From Medicago truncatula (taxonomy: Eukaryota; Streptophyta; Magnoliopsida; Fabales; Fabaceae): a stretch of DNA of 64,000 nucleotides. Shown in pieces: positions 24,024 to 34,107 of the stretch (positions within the stretch are counted from its first letter, which is position 1; every line of letters starts with the position of its first letter). The position numbers and the translations under genes are program-made. The stretch lies in contig NC_053048.1 of assembly GCF_003473485.1 (NCBI RefSeq), forward strand, positions 26,343,255-26,407,254, written 5' to 3'. Below the pieces are notes generated by a model, which worked only from the letters and a program-made list of their open reading frames with translations, was not told the origin of the DNA and did no database searches.

Positions 24024-25750
24024 GCAATGATTTGATTATTATTATTATTATTATTGATAAGGTGTTGTTGGTTTTAGACATTTGTGGAAAATTGAAAATA
24101 TCTGTATTTCATATTCTAGTTGTCTTCTTTTAGTAGTTTAGAATCATGTGTTTATTATTGTCATGTGGGGTAACTCAACAGATAATTGGTGTTTCCTTGA
24201 ATGGGATTGATGTTGGATGCAGAGCCAGTAACTTTGTATTGTATCTTTGTTTGGAATACTAGCATTTTTGTGATGATGTTGATCATGTGTTCTCTGCTAT
24301 GTCATATTTGCTTGATATACCTATCTGCTCTTATGTTTACCCATTTTATATGTCAAGCATGCTTCATTGTGTCAGAAACATTTAATTTGTTGATGTTTTT
24401 GGTCTGAAGTTGCCTTGTGATTGGTGATACTGATAAAGATGGAAATATATTATGATAATAAGGGTTCTGGGTTTAGTGACTCATATTTGTATTTATATTT
24501 ATTTAGAGTTTAATGGAAATGCGATGTTGGTGTAAAATAGTTTTACGCCGAAATCTAATGAAAATTCGTCATATTGGCGGGTAATGATGAGTTCTTATTG
24601 GTCATGCATGTCCTAATCTCTCTTATTTTGTTTTTATATAGATTATTGTATTATATTGAGAATTGGGATAAACAAACTATTTGTGCTTGATTGCATTCAT
24701 GCTTGTTTTTTTTTATCAGCTAACAAAATGTTTTTAGTCAATATAGGAAGATATAAGTACAACCGGTACTAAAGCCACAAAATGAGATGAAGTAAGTACA
24801 AGTGGTACTAAACTCACACAATGAGATGAAACACTAGTACTATCCCAACCTAATAATCCCAGAACCTTCAAAGCAGTACAAGTTCATGCATTCAAGTTTT
24901 TACCCTCTTCTGTCACCCAATAAATGTTGGCTTCATCATTTCCTTCCTCATTACTACTTGGGGAAAGCTAATTAAAGTCTTCCCATGCAGCCCACGAGGG
25001 CTCTTACTTTTATTGTTGAAAACTCTGTCTGCATGCCTTACTTCATTATGCTAGGACACTCAACTTTCATATCTTTAGGTTTCTTGCACTTAATTATATT
25101 ATGATTTGATACTTCTCAGAGGAAATTATTTCCTTTTGATTCTTGTCCTTCCCTGAATGTATGAACTTTTCTTTCTCTATAGTCTCTTCATTTATCTTCC
25201 TTACTTTCTTCATCTAGCGCATTGTCTTGACTCTTGAAAAGTGGCTTACATTTCTGGCCCTTGGAGTAGATTCTCTTCTAAGCTTTTAAAACAGTGGACT
25301 TGGTCTTTCTGTGTGTAATTTCACCACAGTTCCAACTTCCATTTCATGGATCTTCGAGGATCCGAAGAGTTCATGTAGCTGTAACTTTGATTAGGTCCTT
25401 GGCTTCTGGTATCTCTGGTATAGTTGTCACCTTTGGTGACCACTACATTTGTAGACTTCGCAGGATTTTTTTGACACGATCTTGAGTTTTATACTTCTTC
25501 CATGTGACAGTAATTCTGTTGATGAAAAGTCTGCTTTTGATTTTGAACTACCAACAACTTATCCATATTCATTTGACTTTGAACTACTTCAAATGTTACT
25601 ACATCTATAAGTCAGCTTTTGATTTTGATAATAAACCCCTACAAGATCATTAGGGTAGTTGGTTTGAGTTAGGGTTAAAGAGATGTCCTGAATTCAAGTC
25701 ACTATATGAACCAAAAAGTTAAATTATTAAATCATAGTTTTTTTTTTTTT
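24024..25750. other. Intergenic region without a recognised gene
   Basis: The first few hundred bases are probably the SERF 3' UTR, including a short ATT repeat near 24038. Around 24515-24560 there is a partial copy of the GTAAAATAGTTTTAC palindrome also seen in PAP intron 1. Frames at 24201 and 25294 have no recognisable similarity. Confidence 0.55.
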
Positions 25751-26540
25751 GGGTTAAATATGTTTTTGGTCCCTATAAATATATCAACTTTTCATTTTAG
25801 TCCCTGTAAAATTTTCCTTCAACAGTTAGTCCCTGTAAAATTTCCAATCACTTTTATTGGTCCCTATTTTTGAGTTAATTTTAGTATTTTTTTTAATGAA
25901 ATTGTGCAGAAATATGTAGAATTTTGTAAAAATCTTTCCTAAAAAAAATTAGAATTTTTTAACAAAACATTTTAACGGTTAAAAATTCATATTAAATTCA
26001 TGTTTTGTTAAAAAATTCTAATATTTTTTGGAAGAAATTCTTATAATATTATGAATTTTTTTGCAAAATTATATTAAAAAATAGGTTAAAGTGCACTTTT
26101 CGCCCCCTATATTTTAAAATGTTGCGATTTTGGCCCCTTATTAAAAAAATGGCAATTTTGGCACCCTTCATCCCAAAATTGCTGAGAAAACGCTACGTGT
26201 CCCAAAAAAGGGGCTATAATCACAACTTTTTGTAAAGATAAGGGGTCAAAAAACATATTTTCCTTATGTTAGGAGGTCAAAAGAGCATATTTCCTAAACA
26301 TGGGGGTCACTTTTGCCTTTTTTTTTAATAGGGGGTCAAAATCGCAACATTTTGAAACTTAGAGGGCGAAAAGTGAAGTTTAGCCTAAAAAATATGAATT
26401 TTAGATATGAGTTTACTTTAAAATAGGGACCATAAGTGAAGATGGAAATTTTTTAGGGGATTAAAAGTTGAATGAAAATTTTAGAGTGATTAAAACGAAA
26501 AGTTGCTATATTTATAGGGACCAAAAAGCTATAATTAAAT
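25751..26540. mobile_element. Long inverted-repeat MITE (GGGTTAAATATG..TTTTTGGTCCCT type)
   Basis: The left arm contains TTTTTGGTCCCTATAAATAT followed by ATCAACTTTTCATTTTAGTC. The right arm near 26490-26530 carries the complement ATATTTATAGGGACCAAAAA. The arms enclose about 790 bp, including a second element at 26084-26385. The outermost bases and target duplication could not be fixed. Confidence 0.65.
26084..26385. mobile_element. Mutator-type MITE nested in the preceding element
   Basis: The termini GGTTAAAGTGCACTTTTCGC and the complement of GCGAAAAGTGAAGTTTAGCC are flanked by a perfect 9-bp duplication TAAAAAATA (26075-26083 and 26386-26394). The interior arms (GTTGCGATTTTGGCCCC and its partner) are also complementary. 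The 302-bp element has no coding content. Confidence 0.78.
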
Positions 26541-26676
26541 AATATTAGTGCCGTAAATAGTACGGGTTAAAATATAATCCAAATAAATAGTTAGTCTCTA
26601 ACTATGTGACCAACCAAGATTCATATTTTGATTGAGGGATGCTATTAATTTAGTGTCCAACAATAGCTTGAATATA

Positions 26677-26949
26677 CTCCATTCATTTTAGAATAAGTGT
26701 CATTTTAGTCAATTGCATACAAATTAAGGAATGAAATGAAATAATCATTAGACATGACACTTTTACTAAAGTGTCCAAGAAAAAGACAATTAAAGTTGCA
26801 TTGAAAATTGTGCGAGAGAAAAGTTTGAGTATTTATTGAGGGTAAAGTTGAGAGAAAAAAATTAAAGTTGTATTGGAAATGTAAAGTGACATTCATTTTA
26901 AAATAATTTTTGGTTAAAATGACATTCATTCATTTTGAAACAGAGGGAG
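26677..26949. mobile_element. Diverged Stowaway-type MITE
   Basis: CTCCATTCATTTTAGAATAA at the left faces CATTTTGAAACAGAGGGAG at the right, and a TA precedes the left end. The interior is related to the element at 12853 but reversed and decayed. Confidence 0.6.
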
Positions 26950-27044
26950 AACTAGTTGAGAAAATTTATGGAAAAATGAGAGAGAAAAAAACACACAGCA
27001 ACGTACGTCAAAGTGAAACGAATTCTACCGTCTGGTGAATACTA

Positions 27045-27336
27045 CTCCCTCCGTCCCTAATTATAAGACCCTTTTGAGAATTTTTTTTGTTCCTTTTTAT
27101 AAGACCCCTTTGCTATTTCCAACTACATTAATTATTTCTTTACATGCATGCCCCTATTTATTATACATATTTTTCTTCAATCATTAATAAATATCATGTT
27201 GAAAACATAAATCAATTCTCTCTTAAAGGATAAAATGTAAAAATAATAGTAATTACAAACATATTTAATACAAATATCCACTATCTTAATTCCCGTTATT
27301 TTTTCAAAAAGGTCCTATAATTAGGGACGGAAGGAG
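27045..27336. mobile_element. Stowaway-type MITE
   Basis: CTCCCTCCGTCCCTAATTAT faces ATAATTAGGGACGGAAGGAG with flanking TA dinucleotides (27043-27044, 27337-27338). The 292-bp interior lacks coding capacity. Confidence 0.87.
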
Positions 27337-27404
27337 TATATGATATTTCATTACTTCTTTTTTAATTATCCATATCATATGAATTGAATTGGTCTTTTTT
27401 AATT

Positions 27405-27828
27405 ACCCAATGGCTATTCTCACTTTTGGTTAGAAACAGATTCACAATTGGTCACTTTAACTTTCAAATCATCTTTTGTGGTTCCTTGGGTCCTTAGAAA
27501 CAGGTGGCTTTACTGTATGTATAGGATTAGATAGATGAGTTTTTTTGTGTCACGCATCTTTAGAGAGGGAAATGCTTGTGCTGACAGTCTTGCAAATATT
27601 GATCTTTCATTAACTTCTTCTGACTTGTTTTGGTCTGACAGCTTACCTGACTCCATTAGAGGAGAGTACAATAGGAACAGGTTGGGTATGTCCAACTTTA
27701 GATTTTCTACCTTTTGAAAAGGTTTTGATTTGGTCCCCCTTTTCTTTTTTGTACTCTTTTTTTGTTTTAATCTAATGGTATGATGCTTTTGCATCAGTTT
27801 AAAAAAAAATAAAAATAAAATAAAAATT
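27405..27828 (+). mobile_element. 3' end of an L1-type LINE (RNase H-like tail plus A-rich tail)
   Basis: A frame with ETDSQLVTLTF, SFVVPWVLRNRW and, after one in-frame TAG at 27532, VSRIFREGNACADSLANI ends at 27717. These are the closing motifs of the RNase H-like domain of plant L1 elements. A short 3' UTR and an A-rich tail (27801-27828) follow, as expected for a 5'-truncated insertion. Confidence 0.72.
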
Positions 27829-28511
27829 GGTCTGTAAAAAAGATTACACTCTAAGTGTGTGTATCAACCTCCAAAAAAGTGTAGTATATCAATTAAATTC
27901 ATATAAGGATTAAATTCATATGCATTGTTATTGTAAAGATATTTTATATTGTCAATCAATTGCAATAATCAATTTATGAAAAATGTTATGACTTTGTATC
28001 AAAAGAGAGCAAAATTCAAGAGAAAAAGAGAGATTAAAAATCAAAATGAACACTCTGAGGCGAGTTAAGATCCTCTCAATTTCCTACAATAAATGGCAAA
28101 GTTTATTACTATAGACTATAACGTTGGTGTATAAATATTCAATTAATATCACATATTATAGAAATGTGTGCATTTGTATTAAGTAGTTCTCTAGGAGGAG
28201 TTCAATGTTAGATTGAAATTAGTTAACATATTGAATGATCTATCTTCTTCGCGTCAGATATGATTAATCTAGACCTGTCAATTCATGTTATTGAGATAAA
28301 AAATGTGCTTGATCAAGGTAGAAACATTTTCATTTTCATCGTAATTTCTTATGTGACCATATAGACTAACACCTTCAAATCACTTTCAACTTGTTTTTTT
28401 TTTTTTTCTTTTCAGAGAAACTCACTTTCTACTTAAAGATAAGCAATTTCTTATCTTTGAGCAAAATTCATTGTTTCACCCTTTTTTTACAAGATTAATT
28501 TCTTTAATGAT

Positions 28512-28648
28512 TTTTTTTTTTTTGTCAAGTAGCCTAGTGGCTAGAGCTCATACAATTTAATTGCAGAGAAGTGGAGTGTCTGGGTTCAAACCCCGATCCC
28601 AACATATAAAATGCAATATCCCTATCAACTAAGCTAAGCTCACGGGGA
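28512..28648 (-). mobile_element. tRNA-derived SINE with 12-bp target duplication
   Basis: Read on the minus strand: GTGAGCTTAGCTTAGTTGAT (A-box), GGGGTTTGAACCC (B-box), GAGCTCTAGCCACTAGGC and a 12-nt A tail, 137 bp in all. TTCTTTAATGAT flanks it at 28500-28511 and 28649-28660. Duplication plus poly(A) shows a LINE-mobilised insertion. Related copies lie at 31244 and 33605. Confidence 0.82.
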
Positions 28649-28660
28649 TTCTTTAATGAT

Positions 28661-29643
28661 CTGTTTATTTGGTTGAAAAACGCCAAAATTTTATTAAAAT
28701 GATAGGCACAAGTGACGCCCTATATCAAAGTTTTCAATTCCCGTCTTATATCAGTACATTTTGTTTTCATCACCTGAATGCTACAACATTCCAATAACAA
28801 AGACTAAAATATATACAGTTTCACTTCAGTCTGCACTTTCCTTTACTAGCCTTGGCAGCTACTTCTGTTGTTATGTAGCAATTACACTTCAGCACAATCC
28901 ATTCAAAAAAATAATATATAATTTTTCTGATAATTTCCAAGAAAAAAGTTCCTTGCGATTTCCTTCATTTTAAACTTTTCATTAAGATATTTGATGATTT
29001 ATGATGGATTTGATACATGGTATGATTTTAAAAGTTAGAAATGTGCGAGTCAACAAAAGGTAGGAATGGTAGTAAAGTTTGATATAATTAGAAGAGTTTT
29101 CTTATAATAGTTAGAGTTTAAAGAAGGAAAATTTAATTTAATTTTTATTATGAGATTTGGTATATGTTTGAAGTTTATAAAAGATATTTAAACAGTTTAA
29201 TTGAATTAAGTTGTGAAAAATTTGAATAGAGTTTAAATAAATATAAAATTATGAAGGAACTTAATATAATAATATTTAAAAAGTTAGTAAAAATTTGAGA
29301 ACTAAATTAACTCAAAATAAAATTACTAGTAGAACAAAAATACATATTAATAATAATAAAAGATGAAATGATAAAGTCTAATATTAATTTAGTTTTAATT
29401 AATTTTATCACTATGACATGTGGGATATTGAATCATCAATACATTAGTACCAACCAAATTTTATATGATTGGTGGGAAGGTTTAGTGAGTGCGATGCAAT
29501 ATCATCCACCTATCTTTATATTCAAGCTTATGTTCTTTATCTCTTTTCTATATTACATTTGTCATTATCTTAAACCAGTTTCTCCTTTTTCATTCTTATT
29601 ATCTGAGCAAGCACACCTTAGATCTAAGCTCTGTCCCTAAGCC
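28661..29643. other. Upstream region of the HIPP gene
   Basis: Very AT-rich, no recognisable coding or repeat content. The part near 29500-29643 is the probable promoter and 5' leader of the HIPP gene. The 90-residue frame at 29368 lacks similarity to anything I know. Confidence 0.5.
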
Positions 29644-30721
29644 ATGGAGCAGAAGGTAAGTAACAATATTTACTTTAATTTGATATATTTTTGAATCATC
29701 AATGAAAAAATATATAATGTCTTTTCCATTCCTCTTAACTAAGCCAATTAGTTCTAGTAATTACCATTAAATTAAATGCTTGAATTTTGATTAAGCAACT
29801 TTCTTTTCTTGAACTTATGCAGGTTGCTATAATGAGACTCAAGGTTGACCTTCAATGTAGAAAATGCTGTAAGAAAGTCAAGAAGATCCTTTGCAAATAC
29901 CCTCGTGAGTCTTTCAATAATAATTCTTTTACTCTCATATTTTATTATTTTTCCTTATACATATTTTTGTATGGTGGTGTTAATATATTATTAGGCTATA
30001 GTTCCCATTAAATATAGACTTTGTATTGAAAATTGACAAAATTATATCAACAAGTATTTTTTTTCCTATTCAATTTCACCTAATTTTAGTTTCTTGATTT
30101 TTTTTTTAAACCTTCTTAATTTGTTTATTTTTACAATACCTTCTTAATTTTTTAGTATTTGCGTTGTTTATGTTGTTGCAATTTTCATGAATGAAAGAAA
30201 TTCGAGATCAAATATATGATGAGAAGAATGGTATAGTGACCATAAGAGTGGTGTGCTGCAGCCCAGAGAAGGTAAGAGACAATATTTGTTGTCAAGGGGG
30301 TGGTACCATCAAAAGCATAGAAATAGTTGAACCACCAAAACCCAAGCCAGCACCTGAGAAGCCCAAAGAGCCAGAAAAAAAGCCCGTGCCCGAGGCAAAG
30401 CCGATTGCACAACCTGGCCCGCCTAAACAAAATCCAAGTCCAGCTCCAGCTCCGGCACCAGCTCCGGCTCAGGCACCGGCTCCACTTCCTTCCGCGGCTG
30501 CACCAGCTGTAATGTTTCCTCAGACAGCGCCAATGTCCATTCTTGCATATCCTTCGCCAGTTGTTCCTTACGGGCATGTTTATGGTCCTGGACAAGGTGG
30601 CCCCCCACAGTTTTATGGGAGGCCCGTGTATGATAGTTATGGATGGAGTGGGCCTTGCTATGTAGGTCATCACCACGATTGCTTGCGCGAAGAAGAGGCG
30701 TCGACATGTACAATAAGTTGA
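29644..30721 (+). CDS. HIPP: heavy-metal-associated isoprenylated protein, Pi21-like (unit 1, intact)
   Basis: Exons 29644-29655, 29823-29904 and 30198-30721 join in phase to 205 residues. The first exon encodes only MEQK. An HMA domain covers about residues 5-70, with the metal-binding C-x2-C as CRKC (16-19), then KYPQIRDQIYDEKNG and VVCCSPEKVRD. A Pro/Lys-rich linker (PPKPKPAPEKPKEPEKK, then PAPAPAPAPAQAPAP) leads to a Gly/Tyr-rich tail. The last four residues, CTIS, form a CaaX box for farnesylation. HMA domain plus CaaX defines HIPPs, which bind metals and attach to membranes. The closest described type is rice Pi21, a proline-rich HMA protein whose loss gives blast resistance; similarity of role is inference. 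This is the only copy in the window with an ATG exon. The repeat breakpoint falls inside its first intron at 29752. Confidence 0.88.
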
Positions 30722-30930
30722 AGGGTACTCGTGGAGGAGAATGGTTATGTAGGTGAAGAGATTTTATATAATAATAACTTTCTTTGATAAATAAAAAGTG
30801 TAATATATGAGGTGCGTTTCAAAATTCACCAAAACTAAGGAAGCATCAAAGTTTAGAGAGCGTTTATCGATTATTTGTCAACATGGTCTTGTCAAAATTC
30901 ACCATATCCCATGTTTATAGTACAATTTTA

Positions 30931-30998
30931 TATCTTGAACTAAATGTTGTGTAAATGAGATCAATATCTTGAACTAAATGTTGTGTAAATGAGATAAA
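30931..30998. repeat. 34-bp direct repeat, two copies, in HIPP 3' region
   Basis: TATCTTGAACTAAATGTTGT and the following 14 bases are repeated immediately with a 34-bp period. The repeat is also in unit 2 at 47446-47513 and begins again at the window end. Confidence 0.85.
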
Positions 30999-31243
30999 TA
31001 AAGTTTCTTCTCTAAGTTTTATTTTTTGCTTTACAAGTCTTTTAAGCATTTCCATACACACAAAAAAAAGGTCTTTTCAGCATTGTTTGGTTCAGTGCTA
31101 AAGGGAAGGAAAAAAAAAGGTATGGAAATTGGAAGGAAAATAAAGATATTTTATTATTTGGCAACGAGGAGATTGGTTGAAGATATATAATAAAAGAAGA
31201 ATAACGAGTACCTCAATGTGGAGCAATTAAATATATTACATTT

Positions 31244-31356
31244 CGTTCCAAATAGCTCAGTTGGCAGGGACATGCATTATTATATGCAGAAGTGAGAGTT
31301 CGAATCCCATATACCCCACTTATTCACCTTAAAAAAAGTGAATTCTAGCCACTGCC

Positions 31357-31360
<4 letters not shown>
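31244..31360 (+). mobile_element. tRNA-derived SINE next to an AT microsatellite
   Basis: TAGCTCAGTTGGCAGGGACA (A-box), GAGTTCGAATCCC (B-box) and TCTAGCCACTGCC follow in the order of the SINE family at 28512, here on the plus strand. It has no complete tRNA fold. The tail has been replaced by, or expanded into, (AT)n. Confidence 0.65.

Positions 31361-31422
<62 letters not shown>
31361..31422. repeat. (AT)31 microsatellite
   Basis: 62 nt of pure AT repeat. The equivalent in unit 2 is 72 nt, the largest length difference between the two units. Confidence 0.95.
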
Positions 31423-31427
<5 letters not shown>

Positions 31428-31559
31428 AAGGTTTTATATGTCATGTGTCACTTCCACGTTTATTCTCAATATTTTTATTATTTTTCTATTTTTTAAAACT
31501 AATATTTAATTTGGCATAATATCTCAACAAATTTTTGATCTTATCTATTATATATTTTA

Positions 31560-31950
31560 GGCCAAATACTATTTTTGGTCTTTTTAGTTTGACAGAATTT
31601 CCAAGTTACTCCTTCAAGTTTCGAAAGTTTCAATTAGATCCTTTTAGTTTGACACAATTTCCAATTAGTCCTTTAAGTTTCAAAAATATCAAATAGGACC
31701 TTTTAGTTTAACAGAATTTCCAAGTTAGTCCTTTAAGTTTAAACTAAAAAGACCTATTTGAAACTTTTGAAACAGTGATGGTGAAATAGTTTATCAACTG
31801 AAAGGACCTATTTGAAACTTTTGAAACTTAAAGGACTAACTTGGGAATTCTGTCAAACTAAAAGGATCTAATTAAAACTTTCGCAACTTAAAGGACTAAG
31901 TTGGGAATTTTGTCAAACTAAAAGAACCAAAAGTGGTATTTAACATATAA
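31560..31950. mobile_element. Inverted-repeat MITE (TTTTGGT..TTTAGTTTGACA type)
   Basis: The left half has several lines of TTTTAGTTTGACAGAATTTC and the right half its complement TTCTGTCAAACTAAAAGG, with outer ends GGCCAAATAC and GTATTTAAC. The interior repeats CCTTTTAGTTT/AAACTTAAAGGAC units. Exact ends are uncertain. Confidence 0.65.
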
Positions 31951-32464
31951 CTTTTTATTGAATTTCGAATATTTTATGTTTAATTTTTATTTTATTTTAG
32001 ACTTTTAGGAAAAACGGGAGTAAAACACACCCAGTAATAATTCAAAACTAATAATTAACGTTGTTATTCATAAAGTTCAACAACTTCAAATCAGGTATTC
32101 ACAAATTACTAATTAGACAAAAATTATTAATTAGAAAATTGAGTAACATTATGTTTCATGAAGAGAAGATAATTTTTCAAGTAACACAACAACAATTGTA
32201 TAATTTTATTAATTTAATAACGGGTACGGATTTATGCGAGTCCTGAAAACTTAAAAAAAGATAATTTTATTCTGTGTTAATATTTTTAGTAAATTTAGTT
32301 AATTTTATTTGTCTGCGCATCTATAAATTTACGAGTATTTATAATATGGTATATTTTGTTCTATTCGCGTGTACCTATTAAGATATTCGTCCCATAACGA
32401 TCCTTTAAAATTTTTATTTGCGGATACTTTACATAATTCTTTTTTTTCTTCTTAAATATGTGTA

Positions 32465-32491
32465 ACCCAAGCAACGCCGGGTAAATACTAG
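32465..32491 (+). mobile_element. Possible Helitron 3' terminus
   Basis: ACCC AAGCAACGCC GGGT forms a short stem-loop followed by AAATACTAG and then T. Plant Helitrons end in a hairpin and CTRR, inserted before T. The 5' TC end was not found, so the body length is unknown. Confidence 0.4.
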
Positions 32492-33221
32492 TTTTATAAA
32501 AAAGAAAAAAATATCATTAATAATATGTTTAAAACAATTATAAACGGAAGACGTGCGCGGCTTTTCGCTAATACTTTATAAAAATAAAAAACATATTTAA
32601 AACAATTGTAACTTGTAAGAAAAAAAAATAACAATATACTGAGTGAGAGTAAGTCGACTTAAACACCAACTCCTCACGTTATACGAAACCGTTTTCCCCC
32701 ACTCCTATCTTCTTCTCAAACCATTCTCCACTCTCAGCACCAACAAAACCCTAAATTCATATTCCACTCTCAACCCACTGCACCTACCATGATTTCAACC
32801 CATCCAGAGGGTTCTAAATAGCGAATCGTTCTTCTCAATTTCTAAACACAGTTCGATTTTGTTTAAAACTCTGCTTTTGGATTAGTGTTTTGAAATTGAA
32901 ATGTCGCGCTCAAATCCAAAAGAAGATAGGATCAGTGCTCTACCAAATCCAATTATATGGCACATCCTTTCTTTTCTTCCAACCAAAACTGCTGCGATCA
33001 CAAGCATTCTCTCAAAGAGATGGAACCCATTATGGCTATCAGTTCTTATTCTTCACTTCGAAGACGAAACCTTTCAAAACATGGAATCCTTTAGCCATTT
33101 TATGTCCTCTGTCTTTCTTTTACGAGACATTACTTTACCCCTCCGATCATTCCACCTCAAATGTTCAAAAGCCTCTGGCATCCAGCCACAAGATATCAAT
33201 CGATTTGTTCACGCCTATGAA

Positions 33222-34107
33222 CAGTGGCGGAGCCACGTTCATTCCAGGGTGTGCACTTGCTACCCCTCAATATGTACAATCCCCACCTATTATTTTGTAA
33301 TTTTTACTTATGAACCTCCTGAAAATATATGTTTGCACCAAATTGCACCAACAATTCCCTCTTGTTTACATTGTTATTATTGCTGTCCAAATCTCTTTGC
33401 TTGGGTAGATTAGTTGTTTTACCATTGGATTAGAATGCTAACACGTGAACAAAACATGTGCAGTGCAATTTATATTACAACCCGTAACATATATTTACAA
33501 CTTTTTTTTTTGAGGGAATATATTTACAACATTTAATTCATATTTTAAATGTGTAAACTATGTCATTAGTTATATATGACTTAAAAAAAACTTTATACAT
33601 TCCTATGAGCTTAACTTACTTGATAGAGACATTACATGATAAATGTAGGGATTTGAACCTCAAACTCCTCGTTTCTTCACATTTAAAATGTATAAGTTCA
33701 AGTCATTAGACTATCTAATTGACACCAAAAAAAAACTCAATACTAATCTACGTGATTTAATTAATTTAACCGATGACGGTTATTGTAGAATCACTTGGTT
33801 AAAAATATATTCTTCAAATTTGATAATCTTTAATTTGTTTGATACTCTAGTATTCCGGAAAAAAATTAATCGATAGTTCAATGAACCGCCATGCTAGTTG
33901 ATTCGATGAGTTGATTATTCGCCGATTTTAGGATATAAAACCGCGTAGAGGACAATCATGTGTAAGTTTGTACGTAAATTGTTTAGTATAATATACTTTT
34001 CTTTTTGAATATTTATTATATATATGCACACACACATATATATTTTAATTATTACTTGAAGTTGAAAAATTTGAACCTCGTGATCCGAGGTCCTAGCAAC
34101 GCCACTG
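33222..34107. mobile_element. Non-autonomous hAT element nested in the TIR element
   Basis: The 886-bp insert has CAGTGGCG at both inverted ends and a perfect 8-bp duplication CCTATGAA (33214-33221 and 34108-34115). It landed seven bases inside the left end of the outer element, so it is the younger of the two. It has no transposase frame and contains an old SINE at 33605-33736. Confidence 0.88.
33605..33736 (+). mobile_element. Old SINE copy inside the nested hAT
   Basis: GAGCTTAACTTACTTGATAG, GGGATTTGAACCTC and a final A8-9 run parallel the SINE at 28512 in order and spacing, with many substitutions. Confidence 0.55.

Noticed and set aside
30185-30713. Antisense frames of 163 and 96 residues over HIPP exon 3 (and their copies at 46700 and 63226)
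   Set aside because: They are complements of the proline-rich coding repeat and the HMA region; the plus strand has the recognisable domain, splice sites and CaaX end.
31250-31320. Possible tRNA gene (A-box and B-box present)
   Set aside because: No complete cloverleaf or acceptor stem, and the flanks match the SINE family at 28512 and 33605.
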